In this document: positions 53,422 to 63,930 of the stretch, one piece after another
Layout of the letters: the number at the start of each line of letters is the position of its first letter
How positions within the stretch are numbered: position 1 is the stretch's first letter
From: Thermosynechococcaceae cyanobacterium MS004
GTDB taxonomy: Bacteria > Cyanobacteriota > Cyanobacteriia > Thermosynechococcales > Thermosynechococcaceae
Reading direction: 5' to 3'
NCBI GenBank assembly: GCA_022402525.1
Contig: JAKRSB010000109.1
Span: forward strand, 45,183-109,182
Length of the DNA: 64,000 bases
Made by a program: the position numbers and the translations under genes
The notes under the pieces: model-generated
What the model saw: the letters and a program-made list of their open reading frames with translations, nothing else
The model's database searches: none
What the model was told of the DNA's origin: nothing

Positions 53422-55926
53422 ATGCCCATTGCCAACCCCCTCACCATTGAATCTACGACCTGCGACCTCAGCCGGACAGGTTTAAACGTCGATGACCTAA
53501 AACGGTCGTTCGTGGACAATTTGTTTTATGTGCTGGGTAAGTTTCCAGCTCTGGCCACAAAAAACGACTATTACCAGGCGCTGGCCGCCACCGTCCGCGA
53601 TCGCCTTCTCCAACGCTGGATCAACTCTGCAGCGACCTACACAGAGCAAGGGTCTCGCACGGTGTGCTACCTGTCGGCAGAATTTTTGATGGGGCCACAC
53701 TTGGGCAATAACCTCATCAACCTTGGCATTTACGACGAAACGAAGCAGGCCATGACGGAGCTTGGCCTCAATTTTGACGAGTTGCTAGAGCAAGAAGAAG
53801 AGCCAGGGCTGGGCAATGGTGGATTGGGTCGTCTAGCAGCCTGCTACCTTGACTCCCTCACCACCCTAGAAATTCCGACTCTGGGCTACGGGATTCGGTA
53901 TGAGTTTGGGATTTTCAACCAAGATATTAAGGACGGCTGGCAGATCGAGCTGACTGACAAATGGCTGCGCTCCGGCAACCCTTGGGAAATTCCGCGCCCT
54001 GAATGGGCAGTTCCGGTGAAGATTGGGGGCCATACTGAGCGCTACAGCGATAATCAAGGCAATAAGAAAGTGCGCTGGGTGCCCTATCAAATTCTGAACG
54101 GCATTCCCTACGATACGCCGATTCTGGGCTATCAGACCAATACCGCCAATACGCTGCGGCTGTGGACGGCGCAAGCGCCGGAGTCCTTTGACTTTGATGC
54201 CTTTAACTCTGGAGACTACCTGGGTGCAGTCCATGAAAAGGTGTTTTCAGAAAATATCTCAAAGGTTCTGTATCCCAATGATGATGGATCTCAAGGAAAG
54301 CTCCTGCGGCTGACCCAGCAGATTTTCTTTGTCTCCTGCTCCCTCCAGGACATGATTCGGATTTTGGCGCAGCAGGATATTCCTATTGAGAAGTTCTACG
54401 AAAAGTTTGCCATCCAGCTCAACGATACCCATCCCGCGATCGCCGTTGCGGAACTGATGCGGCTGCTGATTGACGATCACGAGATCCCTTGGGATACGGC
54501 CTGGAATATTACCCAGCGATCACTCTCCTACACGAACCATACCCTTCTGCCAGAAGCCTTAGAGCGCTGGCCCATTCACCTATTTGCGCAGATTTTGCCG
54601 CGCCACCTCGAAATTATTTATGAGATTAATGTCCGATTTTTGGATGAAGTGCGGCTACGCTTCCCCGATGATGAAGCGCGCCTATCTCGCATGTCTCTGA
54701 TTGATGAAAGTGGCGATCGCTTTGTGCGGATGGCGCACCTTGCCTGCGTGGGCAGCCACGCCATTAATGGGGTGGCTGCACTTCATACGGAGTTGCTGCA
54801 GCAGGACGTGCTGAAAGACTTCTATGAAATGTATCCCAGTAAATTCAGCAACAAAACCAACGGCGTCACCCCCCGACGGTTTATGGTGCTGAGTAACTTA
54901 CCCCTCGCCAAACTCATCACCGAGAAAATTGGCAGCCACTGGGTCAAGAATCTGCAAGACCTGAGACAGCTCGAAGCCTATGTTGACGATGCAGACTTCA
55001 GAGAACGGTGGCGGCGAATCAAGCTAGACCGGAAGCAAGACTTGGCCGTTTATATCCAAAATAACTACGGCCTGACCGTAGACCCCACCTCCCTCTTTGA
55101 TATTCAGGCCAAGCGCATCCATGAGTACAAGCGCCAACATCTCAATGCCCTACACATCGTGTCGCTCTACAACCGCATCAAGGCCAATCCAGACATTGAA
55201 ATAACGCCCCGCACCTTCCTCTTCGGCGGCAAGGCAGCACCGGGCTACTACATGGCCAAACTGATCATCAAGTTCATCAACTCCATTGGTGATGTGGTTA
55301 ACCGTGACCCTGATGTACGCGGCAGGCTCAAGGTTTTATTCTTAAAAAACTACAACGTGAAGTTCGCGCAGCGCGTCTATCCAGCCGCCGACCTTTCAGA
55401 GCAAATTTCAACCGCTGGGAAAGAGGCCTCTGGGACGGGCAATATGAAGTTTGCCATGAACGGCGCGCTGACCATCGGCACCTTAGACGGGGCAAACGTC
55501 GAAATTCGCGAGGAAGTGGGTGCGGAAAATTTCTTCTTGTTTGGTCTGACGGCCCAAGAAGTCTATGAAAAACGCGCAGCGGGCTACAATCCCAGAGACT
55601 ATTACGAGAGTGACCCAACGCTCAAACTGGCGATTGATCGCATTGCCTCTGGCTATTTCTCCCACGGCGATACTGAAGTCTTTAGGCCATTGCTCGACCT
55701 GCTGCTGAACCATGACCCGTTCTTTGTGCTGGCAGACTATGCAGCCTATATAGAGTGCCAGAATCAGGTAGGTCTAGCCTATCAAGATGAAGAGCGCTGG
55801 ACGCGGATGTCTATTTTGAATGCGGCGCGGATGGGTAAGTTTTCGTCCGATCGCTCGATTCAAGACTACTGTGACGAGATCTGGAAGGTTGATCCGGTTC
55901 CGGTTGAGCTGTCTGGCTACTGCTAA
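53422..55926 (+). CDS. glgP: Glycogen phosphorylase
   Basis: Releases glucose 1-phosphate from glycogen using phosphate and a PLP cofactor. 834 residues, full length. Recognised parts: TVCYLSAEFLMGPHLGNNLINLG near residue 75, split as CYLSAEFLMGPHLGNN, EEEPGLGNGGLGRLAACYLDS, the KTNGVTPRRF region, VFNNDG-type catalytic region replaced by KVLFLKNYNVKFAQRVYPAA and the PLP lysine in EASGTGNMKFAMNGALTIGT. ATG at 53422. A strong terminator follows. It supplies sugar phosphates in the dark, and together with sps downstream could feed sucrose synthesis. Confidence 0.97.
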   Translation: MPIANPLTIESTTCDLSRTGLNVDDLKRSFVDNLFYVLGKFPALATKNDYYQALAATVRDRLLQRWINSAATYTEQGSRTVCYLSAEFLMGPHLGNNLINLGIYDETKQAMTELGLNFDELLEQEEEPGLGNGGLGRLAACYLDSLTTLEIPTLGYGIRYEFGIFNQDIKDGWQIELTDKWLRSGNPWEIPRPEWAVPVKIGGHTERYSDNQGNKKVRWVPYQILNGIPYDTPILGYQTNTANTLRLWTAQAPESFDFDAFNSGDYLGAVHEKVFSENISKVLYPNDDGSQGKLLRLTQQIFFVSCSLQDMIRILAQQDIPIEKFYEKFAIQLNDTHPAIAVAELMRLLIDDHEIPWDTAWNITQRSLSYTNHTLLPEALERWPIHLFAQILPRHLEIIYEINVRFLDEVRLRFPDDEARLSRMSLIDESGDRFVRMAHLACVGSHAINGVAALHTELLQQDVLKDFYEMYPSKFSNKTNGVTPRRFMVLSNLPLAKLITEKIGSHWVKNLQDLRQLEAYVDDADFRERWRRIKLDRKQDLAVYIQNNYGLTVDPTSLFDIQAKRIHEYKRQHLNALHIVSLYNRIKANPDIEITPRTFLFGGKAAPGYYMAKLIIKFINSIGDVVNRDPDVRGRLKVLFLKNYNVKFAQRVYPAADLSEQISTAGKEASGTGNMKFAMNGALTIGTLDGANVEIREEVGAENFFLFGLTAQEVYEKRAAGYNPRDYYESDPTLKLAIDRIASGYFSHGDTEVFRPLLDLLLNHDPFFVLADYAAYIECQNQVGLAYQDEERWTRMSILNAARMGKFSSDRSIQDYCDEIWKVDPVPVELSGYC

Positions 55927-55952
55927 GCCTATTCATCTCCTGCTGATTTTCT

Positions 55953-55982
55953 AAAATCGGGCATTGACTGCCCGATTTTTTC
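55953..55982 (+). terminator. Rho-independent terminator after glgP
   Basis: aaaatcgggca (55953-55963), 5-base loop, tgcccgatttt (55969-55979), then a T run ending TTTTTTC. Near-perfect 11-bp stem. Confidence 0.95.
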
Positions 55983-56026
55983 TTGGCGAGGGATTGCCTT
56001 GGCGCGCAGCCTCACCGAATCAGCCT

Positions 56027-56058
56027 TCGCCGTACAATAGCCTTCGCCGTACAATAGG
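56027..56058. repeat. 17-bp direct repeat, 2 copies
   Basis: ccttcgccgtacaatag occurs twice (first copy partly preceded by ag) directly before the phosphotransferase/kinase gene. Confidence 0.85.
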
Positions 56059-56088
56059 AGTATGAACTTGTATTCCGAGGGTAAGGCC

Positions 56089-57705
56089 ATGGGAGCACTC
56101 CCTGCACTAATTCAGCAGATGCTCCAGCCGGCGTTTTATCCCCATCCGGTGCAGCCTCCGGTGCAGCTTCTGCAAACGCATATTTCCTACATTCTGCTGA
56201 CAGGAGACTTTGCTTACAAGGTCAAAAAGCACGTTAGTTTCGGCTTCCTAGACTTCACAACCCTGGAAAAGCGTCATTACTTTTGCCAAGAAGAGCTTCG
56301 CCTAAACCAGCGTCTTTCTCCTAGCCTTTACCTTGCGGTCAAGGCCATTGGGCAGAAAGAAGGCCATTTTTGCTGGGCGGACAAGTCTCAGCCTGTCGAT
56401 GTCGTCGAGTATGCCGTCCAGATGCGGCAGTTTGCCCAGGACGGATTGTTTAGCCATCTATTCCAGTCAGGACAGCTCACGCCTGAGCTGATGCAGGAGC
56501 TGGGGAAGCTGGTCGCTGAATTCCACGCGATCGCCGATACGACGCCAGAGATTCGGGACTTTGGCAGCCGCATTGCTATTCAGCGCGTGGATGAGAGTAA
56601 CTACGGCATTAGCGTGCCCTATATTGGGCGATCGCAGACGCAGCGGCAGTATGACGAAACTCGTGCCTTTACAACTCAGTTCTTTGAGCAGCACGCAGGC
56701 TGGTTTGAAGCGCGGCAGCTCGATGACAAAATTCGGGAATGCCACGGCGACCTACATCTAAACAATGTGTGCCTGGTGCGAGATAAAAATCTTGAGCCAG
56801 ATAAAAATCTTGAGAAAATCCAGATTTTCGACTGCATTGAGTTCAACCAAGACTTTCGCAACATTGACGTCATTTACGATGTGGCCTTTATGGTCATGGA
56901 TCTAGAGTTTCAGGGTCGGGCTGATCTGGCCAACGTTTTCCTCAATACCTACCTAGAGCAAACGGGAGATTATTGGGGTGCGGTACTCCTGCCCCTTTAC
57001 CTGAGTATGCGCGCTTCCATTCGCGGCAACGTCAATGCCCTGGCGCTGGATGACCCCGCGATCGCAGATACGGAAAAAGCTATTTTCCAGCAGCGCAGCC
57101 AAGACTATTACCATTTAGCATGGCGCTATACCCAAAGGCAGCCTGGGTATCTGGTCATGATGTCTGGGCTGTCTGGCTCCGGCAAAAGTACCGTCGCCCG
57201 TCAGCTTGCCCCAGCGCTCAACGCAATTCATATTCGCTCCGATGCGGTGCGCAAGCACCTTTGCGGAATTTCTCTAAGGTCACGGGGCGATCAGGGCGGT
57301 GCTGTCAACAGCGGCATCTACACGCCTGAAATGACCCAGATGACCTACGCCCGCGTTTTAGAACTCGGCATTTTTCTGGCCCAGCAGGGATGGCCCGTAA
57401 TTTTAGATGCAAAATATGACCGCCAAAGCCTGCGGGAAACGGCGATCGCCACCGCAGAAGCAACGCATCTGCCGCTCCACATCGTGCAGTGTACCGCTCC
57501 GATTGCCGTCCTAAAAGATCGACTGGAACGCCGCACCGGAGATGTGGCAGATGCCACGGCAGACTTGCTCACGAGCCAACTTCAGACCGCAGAGCCGCTG
57601 ACAGAGCAGGAACAGGCGATCGCCTTCATTCTGCACACCGAGCAAGATTTAGAGCCTCAGCTCTCTGCTTTTCTGAGCAAATGCAGAGAGGGCAACAAAA
57701 GCTAG
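56089..57705 (+). CDS. Phosphotransferase-like / P-loop kinase fusion protein
   Basis: 538 residues from ATG at 56089; an in-frame ATG at 56062 has AGGAG only one base away, and relatives start near LPALIQQML. The N-terminal part (to about 340) resembles aminoglycoside phosphotransferase/kinase folds: VKKHVSFGFLDF, ECHGDLHLNNVCL (catalytic HGDLHxxN) and FDCIEFNQDFRNIDVIYD (the metal Asp). The C-terminal 180 residues are a P-loop kinase: MMSGLSGSGKSTVARQLA, HIRSDAVRKHLCG. Such fusions are widespread in bacteria but their substrate is unclear. Last 4 bases overlap the convergent MFS gene (CTAG). Confidence 0.85.
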   Translation: MGALPALIQQMLQPAFYPHPVQPPVQLLQTHISYILLTGDFAYKVKKHVSFGFLDFTTLEKRHYFCQEELRLNQRLSPSLYLAVKAIGQKEGHFCWADKSQPVDVVEYAVQMRQFAQDGLFSHLFQSGQLTPELMQELGKLVAEFHAIADTTPEIRDFGSRIAIQRVDESNYGISVPYIGRSQTQRQYDETRAFTTQFFEQHAGWFEARQLDDKIRECHGDLHLNNVCLVRDKNLEPDKNLEKIQIFDCIEFNQDFRNIDVIYDVAFMVMDLEFQGRADLANVFLNTYLEQTGDYWGAVLLPLYLSMRASIRGNVNALALDDPAIADTEKAIFQQRSQDYYHLAWRYTQRQPGYLVMMSGLSGSGKSTVARQLAPALNAIHIRSDAVRKHLCGISLRSRGDQGGAVNSGIYTPEMTQMTYARVLELGIFLAQQGWPVILDAKYDRQSLRETAIATAEATHLPLHIVQCTAPIAVLKDRLERRTGDVADATADLLTSQLQTAEPLTEQEQAIAFILHTEQDLEPQLSAFLSKCREGNKS

Positions 57706-58931
57706 CCAGCGGGTTTTTCGCGGAGCTGTCGGCCTAGACTTTGCAACGTCAAAAACCCTAAGGGTAAACTGCCCACCAGCACAAGCCAATACCCGTGCGC
57801 AAATTGGGGTGGCTGATCCATTGCAATGCCGCCCAACGCTGGCCCGATTAAATAGCCGATCGCCCAGCACTGAGAGTTGAGGGATAAATACACGCCCCGT
57901 AACGACTCTGGTGCCAGGGCCACCACTAAGGCTGAGGCAATCGGGGTATAGATAATCATCGCGATCGCCAACACCCCCAACGCCAGCACCGCCCAGAAAA
58001 GCGCGGCACCAGGGGTCACACCACAGGCCCACACCAAGAGAAACCCCGCTCCCCAAAAGAAGAGAGAGCCCATCAATCCGTGGGAGTAAGAATAGGGTTT
58101 TAGAAAGCGTGTCACCGGAAGCTGCAGCAAAATTGCCAGCCCCAAGTGCCAAGCAAAAAGCGCACTAATGGTGAGTTCATTAAAGCCTGCGCCGTCCCGC
58201 ACAAAGTTTTTGAAATATAGCGGTAGGGTGCTGTTGATCTGGGCCAGGTAGGTCGTGATTAAAATATTGACGACGACATAGGTGAGCAGCCGCCGATCAC
58301 GAAAGGCAACCCCCCAGCCGCTCAGTCCATGCTTCCCCTGCTGGTCGGCCTGAGCTGTTTCTGGAATCGCATAGAACAGAATGCCGAAAAAGACCAAAAA
58401 GGAAAGTCCATCGGCCACAAACAGAGCACGATAGGCCTGGGTGAGTGAAATCACCACGCCACCTAAAACGACCCCTAACCCTAGCCCTAAACTATCCGCA
58501 AGTCTTGTAATAGCAAAAGCTTCACTGCGCTGCTCCGGTAGACTTAGGTCAGCGATCGCCGCTTCCGTGGCGGGCCAGTATAGCCCCACCCCAAGCCCCA
58601 TCAGTAAATTGCCTAGTACCAGGGTGAGGGTGTCGTAGGCGATCGCAAAGGCAAAAGCGCCAGCACAGGAGATGACCAAGGCCAGCAAAAGCGTCCGGCG
58701 ACGACCCCAAAATTTCGAGTCAATCATCGAGCCGCCTAAAAATCGTCCAATCATCCCAGAGAGCGAAGCGCTGCCCAAGGCTGTCCCCACCACCGTCGCC
58801 GATAGACCCACCTGATTGACGAAAAAAATCGGGAGATAAAACAGGGTAAAGCCCGTCCCCACCTGGGAAAGCAGCCGTCCTGCCGCCAAGATCCAGACGG
58901 TCGGGTTTAGGGCAGGGAGTCGTAAGTTCAA
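57702..58931 (-). CDS. MFS transporter
   Basis: 409 residues with twelve predicted membrane segments. MFS loop 2-3 motif appears as GSASLSGMIGRFLGGSMIDSKF and WGRRRTLLLALV, cytoplasmic side. The middle loop is at about 190-205 (PETAQADQQGKHGLSG). Substrate unknown; drug or sugar efflux both possible. The start is TTG at 58931 with a weak AGG upstream; an internal start cannot be excluded. Convergent with the kinase fusion gene. Confidence 0.88.
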   Translation of the reverse strand: MNLRLPALNPTVWILAAGRLLSQVGTGFTLFYLPIFFVNQVGLSATVVGTALGSASLSGMIGRFLGGSMIDSKFWGRRRTLLLALVISCAGAFAFAIAYDTLTLVLGNLLMGLGVGLYWPATEAAIADLSLPEQRSEAFAITRLADSLGLGLGVVLGGVVISLTQAYRALFVADGLSFLVFFGILFYAIPETAQADQQGKHGLSGWGVAFRDRRLLTYVVVNILITTYLAQINSTLPLYFKNFVRDGAGFNELTISALFAWHLGLAILLQLPVTRFLKPYSYSHGLMGSLFFWGAGFLLVWACGVTPGAALFWAVLALGVLAIAMIIYTPIASALVVALAPESLRGVYLSLNSQCWAIGYLIGPALGGIAMDQPPQFAHGYWLVLVGSLPLGFLTLQSLGRQLREKPAG

Positions 58932-59121
58932 AGAATTTGCCTCAGAGTAAGCAGGGTTTGTGTGGAGTTAACGCCGATGGGCTAGGCTCAGGCCTGACAG
59001 GGCAACCCTTGACCCATGCTCGATTCCATTCTTGATCCCATTATCCTGGAGAGGACGGCTCAAGGTTCGGCTCAAGAATTCGATAGACTGAGGCTGAATT
59101 CACCCAGCAAAAGGAGCGCCC

Positions 59122-59868
59122 ATGCAGTGGCTACTCGTGACTGACCTCGACAATACCCTCGTAGGAGATGAGGCTGCACTGCATACCTTAAATCAGCGAC
59201 TCACGGTCGCTAGAGCAGAAAAGCATATTACTTTAGTTTACTCAACGGGGCGATCGCTCACCTCCTATCGCCAGCTTTGCAAAACGGCCTCTCTGCTGCC
59301 CCCCGATCTCTTGATTGCGTCCGTGGGAACCGAAATCTACCCCCAGGGAAGCGACCACCTGGATACAACCTGGGCGAATCAGCTTCAGCACCAGTGGGAT
59401 CAAGCTCTAGTTCAGCAGATTGCTGCTCAATTTGACAGCCTAGTGCCCCAAGTTGAGACAGAACAGCGCCCCTTCAAGGTCAGCTATTTTTTGAGCAAGG
59501 CGATCGCCCCTCAGGTCATCGCGGAACTATCCGCCGCCCTGGAGCAGGCAGGACTCTCCACGCAGCTCATCTACAGCGGTGGCCAAGACCTGGATATTTT
59601 GCCCAAAGCCGCCAATAAAGGAAATGCAATGGCTTTTGTTCAGGGGCAATTGGGCATTGCTGCCCCCCAAACGATCGCCTGTGGTGATTCTGGAAACGAC
59701 ATTGCGCTCTTTACGGGTGCAGAAAACAGAGGCATTATTGTCGGCAACGCCCAGCCAGAACTGCTCCATTGGCATAGCCAAACCCCTTCTCCCTACCGCT
59801 ATTTAGCCAGAGCAACCTACGCCGCTGGCATCCTAGAGGGCCTTCATTACTTTGGGGTGGGCCTTTGA
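59122..59868 (+). CDS. spp: Sucrose-phosphate phosphatase
   Basis: Removes phosphate from sucrose 6-phosphate, the last step of sucrose synthesis. 248 residues, HAD superfamily IIB: nucleophile motif LVTDLDNTLVGD, YSTGRSLTSYRQL, Lys in RPFKVSYFL and the acidic CGDSGNDIALFTGAE, all intact. AAAGGAG lies 8 bases before ATG at 59122. It is followed by sps on the same strand, so both enzymes of the pathway are side by side; 209 bases separate them. Confidence 0.95.
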   Translation: MQWLLVTDLDNTLVGDEAALHTLNQRLTVARAEKHITLVYSTGRSLTSYRQLCKTASLLPPDLLIASVGTEIYPQGSDHLDTTWANQLQHQWDQALVQQIAAQFDSLVPQVETEQRPFKVSYFLSKAIAPQVIAELSAALEQAGLSTQLIYSGGQDLDILPKAANKGNAMAFVQGQLGIAAPQTIACGDSGNDIALFTGAENRGIIVGNAQPELLHWHSQTPSPYRYLARATYAAGILEGLHYFGVGL

Positions 59869-60077
59869 CGCTGGTACTCCGTTCCACACCGATGCTTCCA
59901 ATCTCTGAGGCTGAAGCTACGGCTGAAGGATGATGCCCAATGGATGATGCCTACAAAATAATATAAAAGCTTAATTCAGTCCGGTCTTACCCTCACTATC
60001 ACATTACATCAGGCTGATTTGAATTAAACCCCACACCCTTAGTGCCCTCGCTGCTCAAACGCTGCTCAAAACAAACC

Positions 60078-62204
60078 ATGTATATCCTGCTGATTAGTAT
60101 TCATGGCCTGATCCGCAGCCATGACTTAGAACTAGGACGCGATGCGGATACTGGCGGCCAAATCAAGTACGTGGTAGATCTCGCCCGTGCCCTTGCAGCG
60201 CGAGAGGACGTGACCCAGGTCGATCTGGTCACCCGCCTGGTACAAGATTCCAACGTGAGTGCCGACTACGCAGCGTCGATTGAAGCGATCGCGCCCAAGG
60301 CCAGAATTGTCAGAATTGAGGCAGGCCCAGCAGAATATTTGCCCAAAGAGCAGCTCTGGGACTCCCTGGATAGTTTCATGGATAACCTGCTGAGCTGGCT
60401 GAATGAGCAGCACAAAAGGCCGGACGTGGTGCATAGTCACTATGCAGATGCAGGCTACGTTGGAGTGCGACTGTCCAACCTGCTGGGTGTGCCGCTGGTG
60501 TATACGGGGCACTCTCTTGGCCGCGATAAACGCCAGCGTCTCTTGGCAAAGGGGCTAAGCCGAGAAGACATTGAAGCGCGCTACAACATTAGTCGGCGAA
60601 TCGATGCCGAAGAAGAGGTGCTCGCCAATGCAGATTTGGTGATCACCAGCACCTTCAATGAAATTGATGAGCAGTATGGGCTTTACGACTACTACCAGCC
60701 CAAAAATATGGCCGTCATCCCCCCCGGCACAGACCTCACCCAGTTCCATCCGCCAACCTCAGCAGACTTCCCGCCACAGCAGTCAACCATTCCCTTTGCC
60801 CAGACGCTACGGCGCTTTCTGAAGGAGCCCAGCAAGCCCATTATTCTGGCGCTTTCGCGTCCCGATGAGCGTAAAAATATCCTGGCGCTCATTGAAGCCT
60901 TTGGCGCGTCCAAACCCCTTCAGGCTCTCGCAAACTTGGTAATTGTGGCGGGGAGTCGAGACGACCTACGGGAGATGGATAACGGCGCTCAAGAGGTGCT
61001 AACCCATATCTTAATTTTGATTGATGTCTACGATCTGTACGGGCAGGTTGCGGTGCCCAAGAAGCATCTCTCCCAGGAAGTGGCGGAGATCTACCGACTG
61101 ACGGCCACCTCTCGCGGGGTATTTATCAATCCGGCGCTGACCGAACCCTTTGGCCTGACCTTACTGGAGGCGGCGGCGAGCGGCATTCCGCTGGTGGCCA
61201 CGGAAAATGGAGGCCCGGTGGATATTATTGGCAACTGTAAAAATGGCTTGCTGGTGGATCCGCTTGACCCAACGGCGATCGCTCAGGCCCTGTTGGCTGT
61301 CCTAAGTGATGCAAAGCAGTGGCAAACCTGGTCACAAAACGGCATCGAAGGCGTCCGTCAATACTACTCCTGGCAGGCTCACGCCAAGGGCTACCTTGAA
61401 AAAGTGACTCCACTCCTGCGCAAGCATGCACCGATTCCGGCCTTGCAGCCTGTGCGGGGTTCCCTGAGTGATCGCGCGATTTTCTCGGATCTGGATCAAA
61501 GCCTCATTGGCAATGCCGAGGGGCTGCATCGATTTATTGAGGTCATTCAGCAAAACCGGAAGCGCGCCAGCTTTGGCATTGTAACGGGGCGTCGCCTGGA
61601 TTCGGCCCTAGCCATCATGAAGAAAAACGACATTCCGGTGCCAGACGTCCTCATTACCAGCCTGGGCACCCAGATCCACTATGGTCGGCAGCTCATTACC
61701 GATGACTTTTGGGCGGATCATATTAACTACCTCTGGCAGCCCATCTCGGTGAAAAAAGCCCTCCAAGCGCTGCCTGGACTGGTGCCTCAGCAAAATTTTG
61801 AGCAGTCTCGCTATAAGATTGCCTACCATTACGACCCCACTGTTGCGCCCCCCGTCGAGGAAATTATTGCCCTACTGCGGACGAAGGAACTCACCGCCAA
61901 CGTGATCCATGCCTTTGGTCAATACCTGGATATTCTGCCGGCAAGGGCCAGTAAGGGGCAGGCTTTGCGCTATGTCTCCCAGCGATGGGATATAGCCCTG
62001 GAGCACATCCTGGTGGCGGGGGGATCTGGGGCAGATGAAGACATGATGCGGGGGAATACCCTGGCCGTGGTGGTGGGCAACCGCCACTATGAAGAACTCT
62101 CTCAGCTCGAAGATCTAGAGAACATCTATTTCGCCAGTCAAGATCATGCCTTGGGCATTCTGGAAGCCATTGACCACTATGATTTCTTGGGGAGTATGCG
62201 TTGA
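60078..62204 (+). CDS. sps: Sucrose-phosphate synthase with phosphatase-like C-terminal domain
   Basis: Joins UDP- or ADP-glucose with fructose 6-phosphate. 708 residues from ATG at 60078 (a GTG at 60042 would add 12). The glucosyltransferase domain (1-455) has HDLELGRDADTGGQIKYVVD, VHSHYADAGYVG, TGHSLGRDKRQRLL, and the GT4 donor site ALTEPFGLTLLEAAASGIP. From about 470 an SPP-like HAD domain follows: IFSDLDQSLIGN keeps both Asp, but the acidic motif reads GGSGADEDMM instead of GDSGND, so phosphatase activity is doubtful. With spp it gives a complete sucrose route for osmotic or desiccation stress. Confidence 0.95.
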   Translation: MYILLISIHGLIRSHDLELGRDADTGGQIKYVVDLARALAAREDVTQVDLVTRLVQDSNVSADYAASIEAIAPKARIVRIEAGPAEYLPKEQLWDSLDSFMDNLLSWLNEQHKRPDVVHSHYADAGYVGVRLSNLLGVPLVYTGHSLGRDKRQRLLAKGLSREDIEARYNISRRIDAEEEVLANADLVITSTFNEIDEQYGLYDYYQPKNMAVIPPGTDLTQFHPPTSADFPPQQSTIPFAQTLRRFLKEPSKPIILALSRPDERKNILALIEAFGASKPLQALANLVIVAGSRDDLREMDNGAQEVLTHILILIDVYDLYGQVAVPKKHLSQEVAEIYRLTATSRGVFINPALTEPFGLTLLEAAASGIPLVATENGGPVDIIGNCKNGLLVDPLDPTAIAQALLAVLSDAKQWQTWSQNGIEGVRQYYSWQAHAKGYLEKVTPLLRKHAPIPALQPVRGSLSDRAIFSDLDQSLIGNAEGLHRFIEVIQQNRKRASFGIVTGRRLDSALAIMKKNDIPVPDVLITSLGTQIHYGRQLITDDFWADHINYLWQPISVKKALQALPGLVPQQNFEQSRYKIAYHYDPTVAPPVEEIIALLRTKELTANVIHAFGQYLDILPARASKGQALRYVSQRWDIALEHILVAGGSGADEDMMRGNTLAVVVGNRHYEELSQLEDLENIYFASQDHALGILEAIDHYDFLGSMR

Positions 62205-62244
62205 GTGTTCAGTCGACTTCAGCAGAAGTAGACTAATGAACACT
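62204..62244. terminator. Hairpin between convergent sps and Ycf46-like genes
   Basis: agtgttca (62204-62211) pairs with tgaacact (62237-62244), with inner gtc/gac and acttc/gaagt pairs. It overlaps the stop of sps and encodes the last residues of the opposite gene, so it could end both transcripts. Confidence 0.75.
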
Positions 62245-63783
62245 GACAAAGCGATCCTGGGCGATCGCCCGCAGGTCTTCTAGATGCTCTTTCCGCGAAA
62301 CTGACAGCGGGATCATCTGCGAAATTTCCTTCAGCAAGAGATCCGTATCCAGGGGTTTCTCCAGATAGAGCGCACTGTATAGCCCCGTGATCACTACCTG
62401 CTCTAGCTCAGCCCCGCTAAAGCCATCGGTCGCGTCAACAAGGGCTGCAAGGTCGAGCAGATCAGGGTCTTGACGATGCTTTTTAAGATGGATGTTGAGA
62501 ATCGTCTCGCGCTCCGTCTTCAGGGGTAAATCCACAAAAAAGACTTCATCAAAGCGACCCTTCCGCAAAAACTCTGAAGGAATCTGGGAAATATCATTGG
62601 CTGTGGCGACTACAAAAACCTCTTGAGTTTTCTCCTGCATCCAGGTTAAAAAGAAGCCAAATAACCGCTGGCTTAGACCCCCATCTGTTTCGTTTTGCGT
62701 GCCGCTAAAGCTCTTTTCAATTTCATCAATCCACAGCACAGAGGGAGCCATAGACTCCGCTAAGCGAATCGCCTGCCGGAAGTTACTTTCAGACTCGCCA
62801 ATATATTTGTTGTAGAGCCGCCCCGCATCCAGCTTCAGGAGCGGCATATTCCAGGCACGGGCGATCGCCTTAGCCGCCAAAGACTTGCCACAGCCCTGAA
62901 TGCCCACGATCAAAATTCCCTTCGGCGCGCTGAGGTTGAGGGCGCGGGCTTGGGCGCTAAACCCAACTTCTGCGCGGGTGAGCCAGCGCTTTAACCCATT
63001 AAAACCACCTAGCTCTGCCGTATTTTCCAGGGTCGGCAGGTATTCCAGTACCCCATCATTGCGGATCACCTGGGCTTTGCGGTGGAGGACTTGCTTAATA
63101 TCTGCGGCGGTCAACTTAAGGTCGCCTAGGGCCGCATAGGCTAACACCTGGCGCGCCTGTTTGAGCGTCATCCCGCTCAACGCATGGACGAGGGTTTTCA
63201 TTTCCTCTGGCTGTAGCTCCACCTGGATGCGGTATTTGGCGGTAAAGGTACGAATGATATCCTTAACGCTCTGGGTCAGCTCATCGCGGGTGGGCAGGGG
63301 AAAATCTACATACACCGCATCGTGGGCAATGTCCTGGGGCAGCGGCACCAGATTGCCCGTCAAGACAATGGCAGAGCGGGTCAGGGAAAATTTTTGAGCC
63401 AGCTCCCGAAGCTGACGGGCGATCGCGGGGTCCTCTAGGTTCTGAGTAAAGTCCTTGAGCCAAAACACAGCCTTGAGGGTCATGGACTCGATATGCTGCA
63501 GCACGGCCAAAGATTCGGCGGTGTTGCCAATGGTGGTGGGTTTTATGGTGCCGGGGGGGGCATATTCATTGGTCCAGGGGGCATCAAACGTACCGGGCGA
63601 TCGCGTTAGCCCTTTGGTACGGCTCCATTCAAACATGGGTAAGGCCATCGCCTGGGTTGCGGCCTGAAGTAGCCCCTGGACACGCTCCTCCTCCACGGTT
63701 TCAATCACCAGAATGGGATGAAAGGACTGGATTAAAGTCTGAATGAGGGTCTGAATTTCCTTGCTGGATGGTGAATGCTGCAT
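62233..63783 (-). CDS. AAA-family ATPase, Ycf46-like
   Basis: 516 residues from ATG at 63783; a GTG at 63813 would add 10 residues. The N-terminal region (about 1-230) has [19 protein letters not shown] and [14 protein letters not shown], the Ycf46 pattern. The AAA core follows: Walker [21 protein letters not shown], Walker [15 protein letters not shown], sensor and arginine residues in [20 protein letters not shown] and [11 protein letters not shown]. Ycf46 proteins occur in plastids and cyanobacteria and affect carbon concentration and photosynthesis regulation in Synechocystis. An IQTL duplication at the start mirrors a short DNA repeat. Function here is by homology only. Confidence 0.9.
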   Translation of the reverse strand: MQHSPSSKEIQTLIQTLIQSFHPILVIETVEEERVQGLLQAATQAMALPMFEWSRTKGLTRSPGTFDAPWTNEYAPPGTIKPTTIGNTAESLAVLQHIESMTLKAVFWLKDFTQNLEDPAIARQLRELAQKFSLTRSAIVLTGNLVPLPQDIAHDAVYVDFPLPTRDELTQSVKDIIRTFTAKYRIQVELQPEEMKTLVHALSGMTLKQARQVLAYAALGDLKLTAADIKQVLHRKAQVIRNDGVLEYLPTLENTAELGGFNGLKRWLTRAEVGFSAQARALNLSAPKGILIVGIQGCGKSLAAKAIARAWNMPLLKLDAGRLYNKYIGESESNFRQAIRLAESMAPSVLWIDEIEKSFSGTQNETDGGLSQRLFGFFLTWMQEKTQEVFVVATANDISQIPSEFLRKGRFDEVFFVDLPLKTERETILNIHLKKHRQDPDLLDLAALVDATDGFSGAELEQVVITGLYSALYLEKPLDTDLLLKEISQMIPLSVSRKEHLEDLRAIAQDRFVSVH

Positions 63784-63930
63784 TAAACCCTTTCTTAAAT
63801 CCTCTATGTTCACCCCGTTTTCCCTACACTCAGGATGCCCAAAATCAGGTTTGACCTCTGCGATCGCCCTAAAGCCAGTCTTCTGTTCGGCAGGAACCTG
63901 CGGGATTTAACCCCAATGCTGGGGTTACAG

